Assembly (NCBI GenBank): GCA_902550225.1
Contig: CACCYL010000010.1
Span: 1 to 55,203, forward strand
Origin: an uncultured Alphaproteobacteria bacterium
Lineage (GTDB): Bacteria > Pseudomonadota > Alphaproteobacteria > Methylaequorales > Methylaequoraceae
DNA length: 55,203 nucleotides
Reading direction: 5' to 3'
The translations under genes were made by a program, and so were the position numbers. Positions within the stretch are counted from its first letter, which is position 1, and each line of letters begins with the position of its first letter. Positions 8,718 through 16,987 of the stretch are shown here, one piece after another. The notes below the pieces were generated by a model. That model saw only the letters and a list, made by a program, of their open reading frames with translations. It was not told the DNA's origin and searched no databases.

Positions 8718-10025
8718 TCAATTATCTAGACCGTGGGATAATTTAGAAAGTTTTTTACTAAATAAGATTACAGTGAATCCAACAATCATACATACGAATG
8801 TGATACCTATAAAAATAAATTTTTCTCCAAATTTCTCGGAATTTTGGCCAATGGTCCCTGCTAATTTATTTCCTATCCCAATAGCAGCAAAATAAATACC
8901 CATAATTGACGAAACGAGTCTTTGTGGCGATAACTTAGTAATATAGGACAATATAACAGGAGATGCGCATAACTCTCCAACTGTATGAAACAAGTATGCT
9001 AATACTAGCCAATACATTGAAGATTTTCCTAATACTTCGTACTCAAGAGCAGCAAAAAACATAAATACAAATCCTAATCCCATAATTATTAAACCAGTAG
9101 AAATTTTGAAAATAGAAGAAATTACAATTTTTTTTTTCTCAATAAAAAACCAAAACTGTGCTACAGAAAAACCTAGAAAAATTATCATCAAAGGATTGAT
9201 AGACTGGAACCAACTTGCTGGTACCTCAAAATTTAAAAATCCAATAAATCTATCTGTTTTTTGATATGCAAAGATATTCATAAGCCCTCCTGCTTGCTCA
9301 AAAGAAGCCCAAAAAATAATAAGTATAAAACTAGCTAAAACAATTAATTTTATTCTATCGAATTCAAATCTATTGACTTTCTTGTATTTAAATACCTTTT
9401 TTTCTTTTTTAACATTTTTAAAATTTTTTTTCCCGCAAAAAAAAGTTACCTGCCCAATTATCATCCCTAAACCTGCTAACGAAAAACCATAGTGCCAGCC
9501 ATAAGTTTCTCCAACATACCCTACAATTAAACTCGCAAGGAAAGCACCAATATTGATTCCAATATAAAATAATGTAAACCCTTGATCTCTTTTTATGTCT
9601 TTTTGTGTGTATAAAGATCCCACAAGAGTTGAAATGCTCGGTTTTAAAAGGCCAACGCCAAGCACAATTAATATTAAACCAATGTAGAAAAAATTTATGT
9701 TGTCAATTGCAAGTGATAGATGACCCAAACATAATAACGCACCTCCCCACAAAACAGCTTTTTCGCTTGTGATTAGCTTGTCAGCGATTATTCCTCCTGG
9801 AATACAAGCCAGATAAACAAAGGCTGTATACCAGCCATAGAGCTTGATGGCATCATAATTTGACCAACCTAACCCAGGGTTTGAGGAGTTTGTTTCAGAA
9901 ACTAAATACAAAACCAGAATAGCACGCATTCCGTAATAACTAAATCTCTCCCACAACTCAGTAAGAAAAAGGGTTGTTAATCCGCTCGGATGACTTGACA
10001 ATATATTAATTTTTAAATTTTCCAT
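8718..10025 (-). CDS. Proton-dependent oligopeptide transporter (POT/PTR2 family)
   Basis: A roughly 435-residue, twelve-helix inner-membrane symporter that imports di- and tripeptides with protons. HPSGLTTLFLTELWERFSYY holds the ExxERFxYY motif for proton coupling, and FTLFYIGINIGAFLASLIVG is the second PTR2 signature. Start choice: in-frame ATGs exist at 10058 and 10025 and a TTG at 10070. I prefer 10025, because a TATAAT box and a dyad occupy 10057-10078 and family members begin shortly before the HPxGL motif. No clear Shine-Dalgarno settles it. It is a single gene following tRNA-Arg's opposite end. Confidence 0.9.
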   Translation of the reverse strand: MENLKINILSSHPSGLTTLFLTELWERFSYYGMRAILVLYLVSETNSSNPGLGWSNYDAIKLYGWYTAFVYLACIPGGIIADKLITSEKAVLWGGALLCLGHLSLAIDNINFFYIGLILIVLGVGLLKPSISTLVGSLYTQKDIKRDQGFTLFYIGINIGAFLASLIVGYVGETYGWHYGFSLAGLGMIIGQVTFFCGKKNFKNVKKEKKVFKYKKVNRFEFDRIKLIVLASFILIIFWASFEQAGGLMNIFAYQKTDRFIGFLNFEVPASWFQSINPLMIIFLGFSVAQFWFFIEKKKIVISSIFKISTGLIIMGLGFVFMFFAALEYEVLGKSSMYWLVLAYLFHTVGELCASPVILSYITKLSPQRLVSSIMGIYFAAIGIGNKLAGTIGQNSEKFGEKFIFIGITFVCMIVGFTVILFSKKLSKLSHGLDN

Positions 10026-10056
10026 TTTTGTTTTGGCATGAACATTGCTTACTAAC

Positions 10057-10086
10057 ATTATATCTGACAAGTGTCAGAAATTTGAA
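10057..10086 (-). promoter_or_regulatory. Predicted promoter of the peptide transporter with a dyad operator in its spacer
   Basis: On the minus strand a perfect -10 box TATAAT (10062-10057) lies 18 bases after TTCAAA (10086-10081), a fair -35. The spacer is almost filled by TCTGACACTTGTCAGA (10078-10063), arms TCTGACA/TGTCAGA with a two-base centre. A 7+7 dyad between -35 and -10 is the classic place for a repressor. The regulator is unknown. Confidence 0.5.
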
Positions 10087-10145
10087 TTGTGGGAAGATCC
10101 AAAATATAATATTTCCTCCCTTAAAATAAAAAGATCTTCCCAATT
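10085..10145 (-). repeat. Inverted repeat with a competing second stem between unknown gene and transporter
   Basis: GGGAAGATC (10141-10133 on the minus strand) pairs with GATCTTCCC (10099-10091), with AATT arms outside and a 33-base loop. Inside the loop GGGAGGA (10120-10114) can instead pair with TCTTCCC (10097-10091), giving two mutually exclusive hairpins. No T-run follows, so it is not a standard terminator. It could be mRNA processing, attenuation or chance. Confidence 0.4.
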
Positions 10146-10155
10146 CAATTAAATC

Positions 10156-10374
10156 TCATTTATTTATACTCAAAATAAATTTTTTTAGCTGCTCTACCTT
10201 TTCATCACTAATATCTTTGTATGAGCAACTAAATTGTTGATTAATTAAAAGACATATATGCGCATACGGGTTTCTTCCATTTGGATGGTTTGGATGTGGT
10301 TCTAGCTTATCTTTTAAAAAATCCCCATGTTTTTGAATGAATCTCCAAACTCTTTTCTTATTGTCTTCATTCAT
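10156..10374 (-). CDS. Small conserved-looking protein of unknown function
   Basis: I do not recognise this 72-residue protein. It is soluble, with a basic-charged N-terminal helix (KKRVWRFIQKHGDFLKDKL), a central PHPNHPNGRNPYAH loop rich in His, Pro and Asn, two cysteines (CLLINQQFSC) and a C-terminal helix. The gene starts one base after the stop of the preceding small gene, which supports real translation within the leftward operon that begins with the ABC ATPase. The His/Cys residues could bind a metal, but no known motif fits. Confidence 0.55.
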   Translation of the reverse strand: MNEDNKKRVWRFIQKHGDFLKDKLEPHPNHPNGRNPYAHICLLINQQFSCSYKDISDEKVEQLKKFILSINK

Positions 10375-10626
10375 TTATCTTATCCCTTGATTTGTTTTTA
10401 CTCTAGATTTCTTTGTCTGCTTTTTAAAAAATTTGTTTTCACTTTTCTTTTGAATAACTTTTTTTTTTATAACATACTTATTTCCAGGCTTAGGTGGAGG
10501 TAGTTTTTTAAAAGTACCATCTTTTTTAATAAGTATATAGTTTCCATTTTCGTCTCTAATGATTTCATCAGAAAACAAGGTGTTTTGATAAAAAAATATA
10601 AAAAGAAAAATGAAAATATTTATCAT
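10375..10626 (-). CDS. Small exported basic protein of unknown function
   Basis: An 83-residue protein with a clear signal peptide (FIFLFIFFYQNTLFSDE). The mature part has a short beta-hairpin-like DENGNYILIKKDGTFKKLPP segment and a very basic tail (KKKVIQKK..KKQTKKSRVK). The family is not recognised. Such lysine-rich exported tails may contact nucleic acid, LPS or the cell wall; this is inference only. It sits between two other small genes in a leftward operon. Confidence 0.55.
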   Translation of the reverse strand: MINIFIFLFIFFYQNTLFSDEIIRDENGNYILIKKDGTFKKLPPPKPGNKYVIKKKVIQKKSENKFFKKQTKKSRVKTNQGIR

Positions 10627-10653
10627 TTGTATAAATAGTATTTTTTATAAATT

Positions 10654-10812
10654 TTAGTATCGATTGAATTTTTTTTTTGACATTAATAGAACTTTTCGAC
10701 GCAATTTCCATTTCTTTCTGATAACCTTTAATTTAAAAGCACTTTCTCTTCTAATTTTGATATTTTTCCACCAAGAGCTGGATCCTACGGCTAAAATAAT
10801 TTCTTTTTTCAT
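10654..10812 (-). CDS. 52-residue highly basic protein overlapping the hydrolase stop (ATGA)
   Basis: Reading leftward from an ATG at 10812 to TAA at 10654 gives MKKEIILAVGSSSWW followed by a tail dense in Lys and Arg (KLKVIRKKWKLRRKVLLMSK). Its start overlaps the TGA of the hydrolase gene as ATGA, the normal sign of translational coupling, and it fills an otherwise empty 182-base gap in the operon. No family is recognised. The composition suits binding to RNA, DNA or anionic lipid. A chance frame in AT-rich DNA is possible, but such a basic composition with two Trp pairs makes pure chance less likely. Confidence 0.5.
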   Translation of the reverse strand: MKKEIILAVGSSSWWKNIKIRRESAFKLKVIRKKWKLRRKVLLMSKKKFNRY

Positions 10813-11759
10813 AAATCAAGTCTATGGTAAAATTCTGTATTTTCAATTTGTTTTAAAATATCACTAAAAGATGAGTTGCTTGAATCATATTCCTTTCCGA
10901 TCACCCAATTTCTTAAATCTTCTGTAATTTGATCCCCATTCAAATCTCTGAGAATCATATGATAGCTTTCCTTATAGACTAAAATTTTTATTTTATTAGA
11001 AAAATTGTTTTTAATCCTTTCATCCTTCAATAATTTTATTAATGGTTTTCTCGGCACTACTTCATCTTTTAGTGGAATCATTATTAGTGTTTTATATGAT
11101 GGATTTTTAAAATATTCTTCTGCATCTTTATATGCTTCATCCATAAGATCTACAACACCTTGAAGGCTTTGAAATGTTGGTTTATGAATAAATAAATCAT
11201 CCATAGATAATTCTTTTAGCATTTTTAAATTGTCACTGGCTTGGATCTTTACTATCCCTTTACTACTGACCTTAAAGTAGGGAAGGATTTTTGCAAGAAA
11301 TTTTAAAGGAATACTTTTCCAAAAATTTGTTTCTGTAAAATTCCAAATAGCGGGTGCAATTAGTATTACACCGTCGATTGGAAGATTTTTGAAACGATTA
11401 ACAAAACTTAAAGTGATTGCTCCACCCATACTCTCTCCCAACAAAAAAATTTTCTTATCGGGATTTTCATTTTTAATTTTTTTTAAGTTAAAGTCTATGT
11501 CCTTGATATGTTGTTTTAAATCAAACCATTTACCTTTATTCTTATTATTGCCAAAGCCATTGAGATCAAACGAAGTCAAAGCTATGTTATTTTTTGATAG
11601 GTATTCTCCAGGAATTTTAAATGAATTAGAATAATCATTATATCCATGAATAGCTAGTATGATATTTGAAAATTCAGAATCTGGTTTTATATTCATGTAT
11701 GAAAAAGAATTGGTATCTGTATCTTTCATTAAAGTGGAAGAACATGATGATGTTAACAA
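10809..11759 (-). CDS. Alpha/beta hydrolase (lysophospholipase-like), probable lipoprotein
   Basis: A serine hydrolase of the monoacylglycerol lipase/lysophospholipase type. It has the oxyanion region ILAIHGYNDYSNSF, nucleophile elbow LLGESMGGAITLSF, an acid near IPLKDEVVP, and catalytic His in ESYHMILRDLNGD. The only standard start codon is TTG at 11759. The frame stays open upstream to a stop at 11823-11825, and from an ATT at 11792 it encodes a full lipoprotein signal (TQKLVIASIILLTSSC). The true start may therefore be ATT 11792. It lies directly after the ABC ATPase gene and is coupled to a 52-residue gene. Confidence 0.85.
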   Translation of the reverse strand: MLTSSCSSTLMKDTDTNSFSYMNIKPDSEFSNIILAIHGYNDYSNSFKIPGEYLSKNNIALTSFDLNGFGNNKNKGKWFDLKQHIKDIDFNLKKIKNENPDKKIFLLGESMGGAITLSFVNRFKNLPIDGVILIAPAIWNFTETNFWKSIPLKFLAKILPYFKVSSKGIVKIQASDNLKMLKELSMDDLFIHKPTFQSLQGVVDLMDEAYKDAEEYFKNPSYKTLIMIPLKDEVVPRKPLIKLLKDERIKNNFSNKIKILVYKESYHMILRDLNGDQITEDLRNWVIGKEYDSSNSSFSDILKQIENTEFYHRLDL

Positions 11760-11776
11760 GATTATAGAAGCAATGA

Positions 11777-12691
11777 CTAATTTTTGAGTAATTTTATAAA
11801 TATATCCTCTAAATCTGATTCTTTAGTTGTTATATCTTTTAAGTCTATCTTACTGTTAATAAATTCTTTTATCAATTCAGCAGTATTAATTTCGTTTTTA
11901 TTAAACTTAAGAGTAGCTGATTGATCGTCTTTCAAAATACAAAAGTCTTTAATTTTTTTGGGAAGGTTTTTTACTTTATTTGAAAACTCAACTTTAACTT
12001 CCTTTTCTTCAAGAATTTTTAGTAAATTTGTTTTAGTGTCGTTTGCTATAACTTTGCCTTTATTAATTACTGCAATCTCGTCACACAACAATTCAGCTTC
12101 TTTAAGATAGTGTGTAGTTAAAATAATCGTGGTACCTTTTTTATTAAGTTCTTTTATTGACTTCCATAATTTTGCTCGAAGTTCAACATCTACTCCAGCA
12201 GTCGGTTCATCAAGAATCAGAACTGGAGGGTTATGTACCATTGCTTTCGCTACCATCAATCTTCTTTTCATTCCTCCTGATAAACTCCTAGCATATGCAT
12301 CCGCTTTTTCTCCAAGTCCAAGAGTATTTAAAATTTCTTGATTCCTTATGTTTTTTTTTTCTACAGCGTACATCCCAGCCTGTATGTCCATAATTTCCAT
12401 TGGTGTAAAAAACGGATCTATCATAATTTCTTGTGGAACAATACCTAGATTGCCTCTGACAGTTTTTGGATCAGTATCCAGATTTACCCCACACACAAAT
12501 ACTTCTCCACTAGTTTTATTAACTAATCCAGCTAAAATATTTATAAAAGTACTTTTTCCAGCTCCATTTGGACCTAACAAACCAAAAATTGAGCCTTCAT
12601 TAATTGACAAATCAATGTGATTGAGGGCGTATTTCGAACTCGTTGTATATTTTTTCGCTAATTTTTTAACACTAATTATTTTTCTTTTCAT
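11777..12691 (-). CDS. ABC transporter ATP-binding protein (drug/lipid exporter type), no permease nearby
   Basis: A 304-residue ATPase of the DrrA/NodI-like (ABC-2) group. The Walker A is GLLGPNGAGKST (around residue 38), the Q-loop IVPQE, signature LSGGMKRRL, Walker B VLILDEPTAGVD and H-loop THYLKE. The C-terminal 70 residues form the extension common in this group. ABC-2 ATPases need a membrane permease, but neither neighbour is one. The next gene downstream is the lipoprotein hydrolase, whose upstream open frame overlaps this gene's end, so the two may work on a shared lipid or envelope task (inference). Confidence 0.92.
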   Translation of the reverse strand: MKRKIISVKKLAKKYTTSSKYALNHIDLSINEGSIFGLLGPNGAGKSTFINILAGLVNKTSGEVFVCGVNLDTDPKTVRGNLGIVPQEIMIDPFFTPMEIMDIQAGMYAVEKKNIRNQEILNTLGLGEKADAYARSLSGGMKRRLMVAKAMVHNPPVLILDEPTAGVDVELRAKLWKSIKELNKKGTTIILTTHYLKEAELLCDEIAVINKGKVIANDTKTNLLKILEEKEVKVEFSNKVKNLPKKIKDFCILKDDQSATLKFNKNEINTAELIKEFINSKIDLKDITTKESDLEDIFIKLLKN

Positions 12692-12752
12692 GATTATATA
12701 TATATATGTATTCGATGTTTTAAAAATATGATATTTTTTGAACTTTAGTGTT

Positions 12753-12917
12753 ATGGACTTTAATTTTCAAACAGAAATAAAATATATTGATAGCGATACA
12801 GTAAGTTGTAGTGGAAATGGGTCCAAAGAATCCCACCCGTTAATCTATCTTGACCTATCATCTGGAAACATTACAACATGCCCATATTGTAGCGCAAAAT
12901 TTAAAAAGAAGATATGA
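12753..12917 (+). CDS. CHCC zinc-finger domain protein (NDUFS6-like)
   Basis: A 54-residue protein from ATG 12753 to TGA 12917. It shows the zf-CHCC pattern: TVSCSGNGSKESHPLIYLDL followed by CPYCSAKF, giving Cys19, His28, Cys43 and Cys46 as zinc ligands. The family is typical of alphaproteobacteria and related to mitochondrial complex I subunit NDUFS6. Its stop overlaps the polA start as ATGA, so the two are cotranslated. The gene is short and easily missed. Confidence 0.85.
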   Translation: MDFNFQTEIKYIDSDTVSCSGNGSKESHPLIYLDLSSGNITTCPYCSAKFKKKI

Positions 12918-15697
12918 ATTCGGTTGGAAATGAGTTGGTACTAGTAGATGGTTCTGGATATATATTTAGAGCTTACTATGCCTTACCCCCAATGTTTAGA
13001 TCCGACGGACTACCAGTCAATGCAGTTTTTGGTTTTACTAATATGCTTCTTAAATTAATTGATGACATTCAAAGTGAGAAAGGGGGAAATGTTGCAATCG
13101 CAGTTATATTCGATGCTGCAAGAAAGACATTTAGAAATGACATTTATCCAAACTATAAAGCAAATAGATCTGATCCTCCTGAAGACTTGAAACCTCAATT
13201 TGATATAATAAAAAAAGTTCCTGATGCCTTCAACCTTCAATCAATTGATTCATTGGGTTTCGAAGCTGATGATTTAATCGCATCTTATTCAAAAAAAGCA
13301 AAAGCAGAAGGAAAAAAAATTACGATTATTTCTTCTGATAAAGATCTAATGCAACTTTTAGGTAAAAATGTTTCGATGATAGATCCACTAAAAAAAAAGG
13401 AAATAACTTCAGAAAATGTAATTGAAAAGTTTGGCGTTGGTCCTGAAAAAGTTATTGAAGTTCAGGCATTGGCTGGAGATACCTCAGATAATATTCCGGG
13501 TGTTCCAGGAATTGGTCCAAAAACAGCTTCACAATTAATAAATGAATATGGAAATATTGAAAATCTTATTGAAAATATCAAAAATATAAAACAAGAAAAA
13601 AGAAAAGAGGCTATTTCAGAAAACAAAGATCTTCTAATTATATCGAAGAAGCTAGTAACTTTGAAAGATGATGTAAACCTCCCTGTTTCAATTGAAAAAT
13701 TGAATTTTAAGCCATTAGAGGTTCAAAAACTTATTAAATTTTTAGATGAAATGGAGTTTAATAGAATTAAATCGTTAGTAACCAATAAATTTGGCTCAAA
13801 AAATCAGCCACATTCTGAAACTCAAGAACAAAGTAATCAACAGAAAGATAATGAATATTTCACTCCTGTAAGAGAAAAAGTAAATCGCGGAATTTACGAA
13901 TTAATTTTAAATGAAAAAGATTTAACAAAGTGGATTCAAAAAATTATTGAAAGTGGAGTTGTAGCTATAGATTGTGAAACAACTTCTCTGAGTGCTACTG
14001 AGGCAGAAATTGTTGGTTTTTCAATGTCTATAGAGAATAGCCAAGCATGTTATATTCCTTTAACTCATAAAGGATTGAAAAATCAAGTTGATTTAAATGT
14101 CTTTATTGAAAAAATTAAAATAATTTTAGAAGACAACTCAATACTGAAAATCGGACAAAACATTAAATATGATTTCATAATTCTCAAGGGATTAGGAGTC
14201 AGCATAAATAATATGGACGATACCATGCTTATGTCATATGTTTTAAGAACTGGTCAAAGAGGACACGGATTAGACGAACTGTCGTCTGATTTATTATTTC
14301 ATGAGACTATTAAATATTCAGATGTAACCGTAGTTGAAAAAAAAAAAATTTTGTTTTCAGAAGTTTCTGCGGATAAAGCAAAAAATTATGCTGCTGAAGA
14401 TGCAGATGTTACATATAGATTGTGGGAAATCCTTAAAATTTTATTAATTAAGGAAGGACTTTATGATTTTTATTTTTATATTGAAAAACCATTGATAGAA
14501 GTGATTGCAGAAATGGAGATTTCCGGATGTAAAGTTGATAATCCTAAATTAACCAAACTTTCTGGTGAATTTTCAGAAAAAATGTCAATGATAGAAAGGG
14601 AAATTTTTAAGTTGAGCAAAGAAGATTTTAACATAGGATCACCAAAGCAATTGGGAGAAGTTTTATTTGATAAGCTTAAACTTCCATATGGTAAAAAAGG
14701 CAAAAGTGGGAACTATCAAACTGATGTTAAAGTTCTCGAAAAATTAAAATCTGAAAATTTTAATATTGCATCCTTAGTTTTGGATTGGAGACAATATTCA
14801 AAGTTGCGGGGTACATATTGTGAGGGTTTATTGTCAAGAGAAAATACTAAAACAAATAGAATTCACACATCGTTTGGTATGGCGAGCACTTTAACTGGTA
14901 GACTTTCATCAAATGATCCTAATTTACAAAATATCCCAATTAAAACAGAGGAAGGAAGAGAAATTAGAAAAGTATTTATATGTGATGAAAAAAATCGAAT
15001 CATATCAATTGATTACTCTCAAATTGAATTAAGAATTTTAGCGCATGTTGCAAACATTAAAACTTTAATAAATGCTTTTGAAAATGATAGTGATATTCAT
15101 ACTGTCACAGCTATGGAAGTCTTTCAGGTTTCAAAAGACGAAGTTACTAATGAATTTAGAAGAAAGGCAAAGATAATTAATTTTGGAATTATATATGGAA
15201 TTTCTGCCTATGGGTTAGCTTTACAACTAGAAATCCCAAATAGTGAAGCAAAAATGTATATGGATCAATATTTTAAAAAATATCCAGGTATTAAAGATTA
15301 CATGAGAAACACGATTCAAGAATGTAGATCGAATGGTTATGTCAAAACACCTTTCGGGAGAAGGATATTTATTCCATTTATAAATGATAAGGTTGTTACA
15401 AGAAAAAATTTTGCTGAAAGATCTGCTATAAATGCTCCTATTCAGGGTGGGGCAGCAGATATGATAAAATTAGCCATGCCAAAGGTTCAGAAATTTTTAG
15501 TAGATGAGAAATTACAGACAAAGATCTTACTACAGGTTCATGATGAATTATTATTCGAATCTCCTCAAAGTGAAATAGATATAATTAAAAACAAGATTCC
15601 TGAAATAATGACAAGTTCACATAAAAAATTTATCTCTCTAAAAGTGCCAATCAAAGTTGATATAGGTGTTGGAGATAGTTGGGATGATGCTCATTGA
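12914..15697 (+). CDS. polA: DNA polymerase I
   Basis: A 927-residue, three-domain enzyme for Okazaki fragment maturation and repair. Residues about 1-300 are the 5'-nuclease (LVDGSGYIFRAYYALPP, GFEADDLIASYSKKA, GDTSDNIPGVPGIGPKTA). Residues about 330-520 are a 3'-5' exonuclease with VAIDCETTSL (near 353) still holding the DxE acids, so proofreading should be active. The polymerase follows, with motif A SIDYSQIELRI (near 700), motif B RRKAKIINFGIIYG and motif C LQVHDELLFE (near 873). Length is normal. It ends with a short overlap into the convergent HugZ-like gene. Confidence 0.98.
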   Translation: MNSVGNELVLVDGSGYIFRAYYALPPMFRSDGLPVNAVFGFTNMLLKLIDDIQSEKGGNVAIAVIFDAARKTFRNDIYPNYKANRSDPPEDLKPQFDIIKKVPDAFNLQSIDSLGFEADDLIASYSKKAKAEGKKITIISSDKDLMQLLGKNVSMIDPLKKKEITSENVIEKFGVGPEKVIEVQALAGDTSDNIPGVPGIGPKTASQLINEYGNIENLIENIKNIKQEKRKEAISENKDLLIISKKLVTLKDDVNLPVSIEKLNFKPLEVQKLIKFLDEMEFNRIKSLVTNKFGSKNQPHSETQEQSNQQKDNEYFTPVREKVNRGIYELILNEKDLTKWIQKIIESGVVAIDCETTSLSATEAEIVGFSMSIENSQACYIPLTHKGLKNQVDLNVFIEKIKIILEDNSILKIGQNIKYDFIILKGLGVSINNMDDTMLMSYVLRTGQRGHGLDELSSDLLFHETIKYSDVTVVEKKKILFSEVSADKAKNYAAEDADVTYRLWEILKILLIKEGLYDFYFYIEKPLIEVIAEMEISGCKVDNPKLTKLSGEFSEKMSMIEREIFKLSKEDFNIGSPKQLGEVLFDKLKLPYGKKGKSGNYQTDVKVLEKLKSENFNIASLVLDWRQYSKLRGTYCEGLLSRENTKTNRIHTSFGMASTLTGRLSSNDPNLQNIPIKTEEGREIRKVFICDEKNRIISIDYSQIELRILAHVANIKTLINAFENDSDIHTVTAMEVFQVSKDEVTNEFRRKAKIINFGIIYGISAYGLALQLEIPNSEAKMYMDQYFKKYPGIKDYMRNTIQECRSNGYVKTPFGRRIFIPFINDKVVTRKNFAERSAINAPIQGGAADMIKLAMPKVQKFLVDEKLQTKILLQVHDELLFESPQSEIDIIKNKIPEIMTSSHKKFISLKVPIKVDIGVGDSWDDAH

Positions 15698-16482
15698 GAA
15701 ATAGATGCTTGCTTATGTAGTTTTACAAAAACGCCTCTTAATTTTGATGCGTTGTCAACAGACCTTTCAAAACAATATCTTATAACTTTGTCTTTTTTTC
15801 TCAGATCAAATCCGTCTGGATCAACTCCAATAAGCTGCCAATTTTTTTTCAGGCTTAGAGAAATCCCTTTGATAAACTTTTTAACATACAAATCGATTGA
15901 TTCTTTATGATGGTCGTTCATATGTGATATGATGCTATTTTCAGATTCTTGAAAATTTTTGAAGTCATTACATATAAGGTCCTTTTTTGAAAACCACTTT
16001 ACACTTGCAAATCCACCTATTAGGTGGGCTCCTATAATATCTAATCTATAAAAATTCATGTCGGAAAAGTTGGCGTACAAATTAGATGTAGGATGTCTAT
16101 TTAAAAATCTAGTTTTGTGATTTAAATTTTTCGTTATTTTTAATTTTCCTATTAGTGTAACCCTTGGTCTTGACATTGGATCTTCATAATTAAAAGGATT
16201 TTTTTTGAATTGAGGGAAATAGGGATAGAGCTTTTGTTCTTCACAAAGCATAAGCGAAACCAAGTTATCTTTTGAGATATTGGTAGTGTGTTCAGATAAT
16301 TTTGAAAGTAGAACAATAGGGCTTAAATCGTAATCAAACGCCGTAAGGGTGAAAGTTGAATAAGGAAAGGTTTGCTTAACATTAATTTTTTTAGCACCAA
16401 AGCTCTTTGGATCAAAACTAGTTGATAAATATCCTCTCGAAGAGGACCTTATTAATTGTCTTGTGGCGTAATTAATTTTCAT
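15691..16482 (-). CDS. HugZ-like heme/FMN-binding protein (PNPOx fold with DUF2470)
   Basis: A 263-residue protein with a split-barrel FMN-binding-type N-terminal domain (GYLSTSFDP, LTAFDYDLSPIVLLSKLSEHTTNI, RVTLIGKLK, IGGFASVKWF) and a C-terminal DUF2470 domain (ISHMNDHHKESIDLYVKKF ... GVDPDGFDLR). This architecture is that of HugZ and related heme-utilisation proteins, which act in the cytoplasm on heme iron. The MNDHH motif is the usual DUF2470 signature. It is a single gene, divergent from the copper chaperone gene. Confidence 0.85.
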   Translation of the reverse strand: MKINYATRQLIRSSSRGYLSTSFDPKSFGAKKINVKQTFPYSTFTLTAFDYDLSPIVLLSKLSEHTTNISKDNLVSLMLCEEQKLYPYFPQFKKNPFNYEDPMSRPRVTLIGKLKITKNLNHKTRFLNRHPTSNLYANFSDMNFYRLDIIGAHLIGGFASVKWFSKKDLICNDFKNFQESENSIISHMNDHHKESIDLYVKKFIKGISLSLKKNWQLIGVDPDGFDLRKKDKVIRYCFERSVDNASKLRGVFVKLHKQASISQ

Positions 16483-16530
16483 TCTTTTCTCTTAATATAT
16501 TATGTATAATAACTTCAGGATTTAATTTAA

Positions 16531-16986
16531 ATGAAAAATTTCAAATACATACAATTTATATTTCTCTTAATATTATCAAATTCAGTATATTCAAATCAAG
16601 AATCTATAGTCTTTCACGGAGCTTACACATTTGAGACTTTTGAGGGTCAAAGAGCATGTGCTGTATATGTTTCTATTTTCAATAATACAAATAAGGATTT
16701 CCTAATAGAATCAATATCTACTAAAGTCGCTTCAAAAGCTGAAATTCATGAAATTAAGACTGAAAACGAAATCATAAAAATGAAAAAGAAAGAAAATTTT
16801 TTAATAAAATCTAAACAACAAGTTTTTTTTCAACCTGGCGGAACTCATTTAATGTTAATGGGTTTAAAAAAAAAACTTGATGATGGATCTTCTTTTGAGG
16901 TTGATTTTTCATTAAATGACGGAAGTAAAAAGAAAGTTCCTGTCATGGTTTTAAATGAAAAATTGAAAGAGAACTTTATCGAGTAA
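16531..16986 (+). CDS. Periplasmic copper chaperone PCu(A)C
   Basis: A 151-residue exported protein (signal peptide to about VYSNQES). It contains the full Cu(I)-binding consensus HX10MX21HXM: His in AEIHE, Met in EIIKM ten residues later, and the HLM pair in GGTHLMLMGL 21 residues beyond. The family loads copper into the CuA site of cytochrome c oxidase. No oxidase genes are in view. It ends one base before the hprK gene and may lead that operon. Confidence 0.92.
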   Translation: MKNFKYIQFIFLLILSNSVYSNQESIVFHGAYTFETFEGQRACAVYVSIFNNTNKDFLIESISTKVASKAEIHEIKTENEIIKMKKKENFLIKSKQQVFFQPGGTHLMLMGLKKKLDDGSSFEVDFSLNDGSKKKVPVMVLNEKLKENFIE

Positions 16987-16987
16987 A

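Noticed and set aside
12348..12620. Open frame antisense to the ABC ATPase
   Set aside because: It mirrors the conserved Walker and signature regions on the other strand; no family match and no separate ribosome site.
12695..12712. TA-rich alternating stretch between the ABC ATPase and the zinc-finger gene
   Set aside because: Short dinucleotide-like tract, expected in an AT-rich divergent promoter region; no array or binding-site structure.
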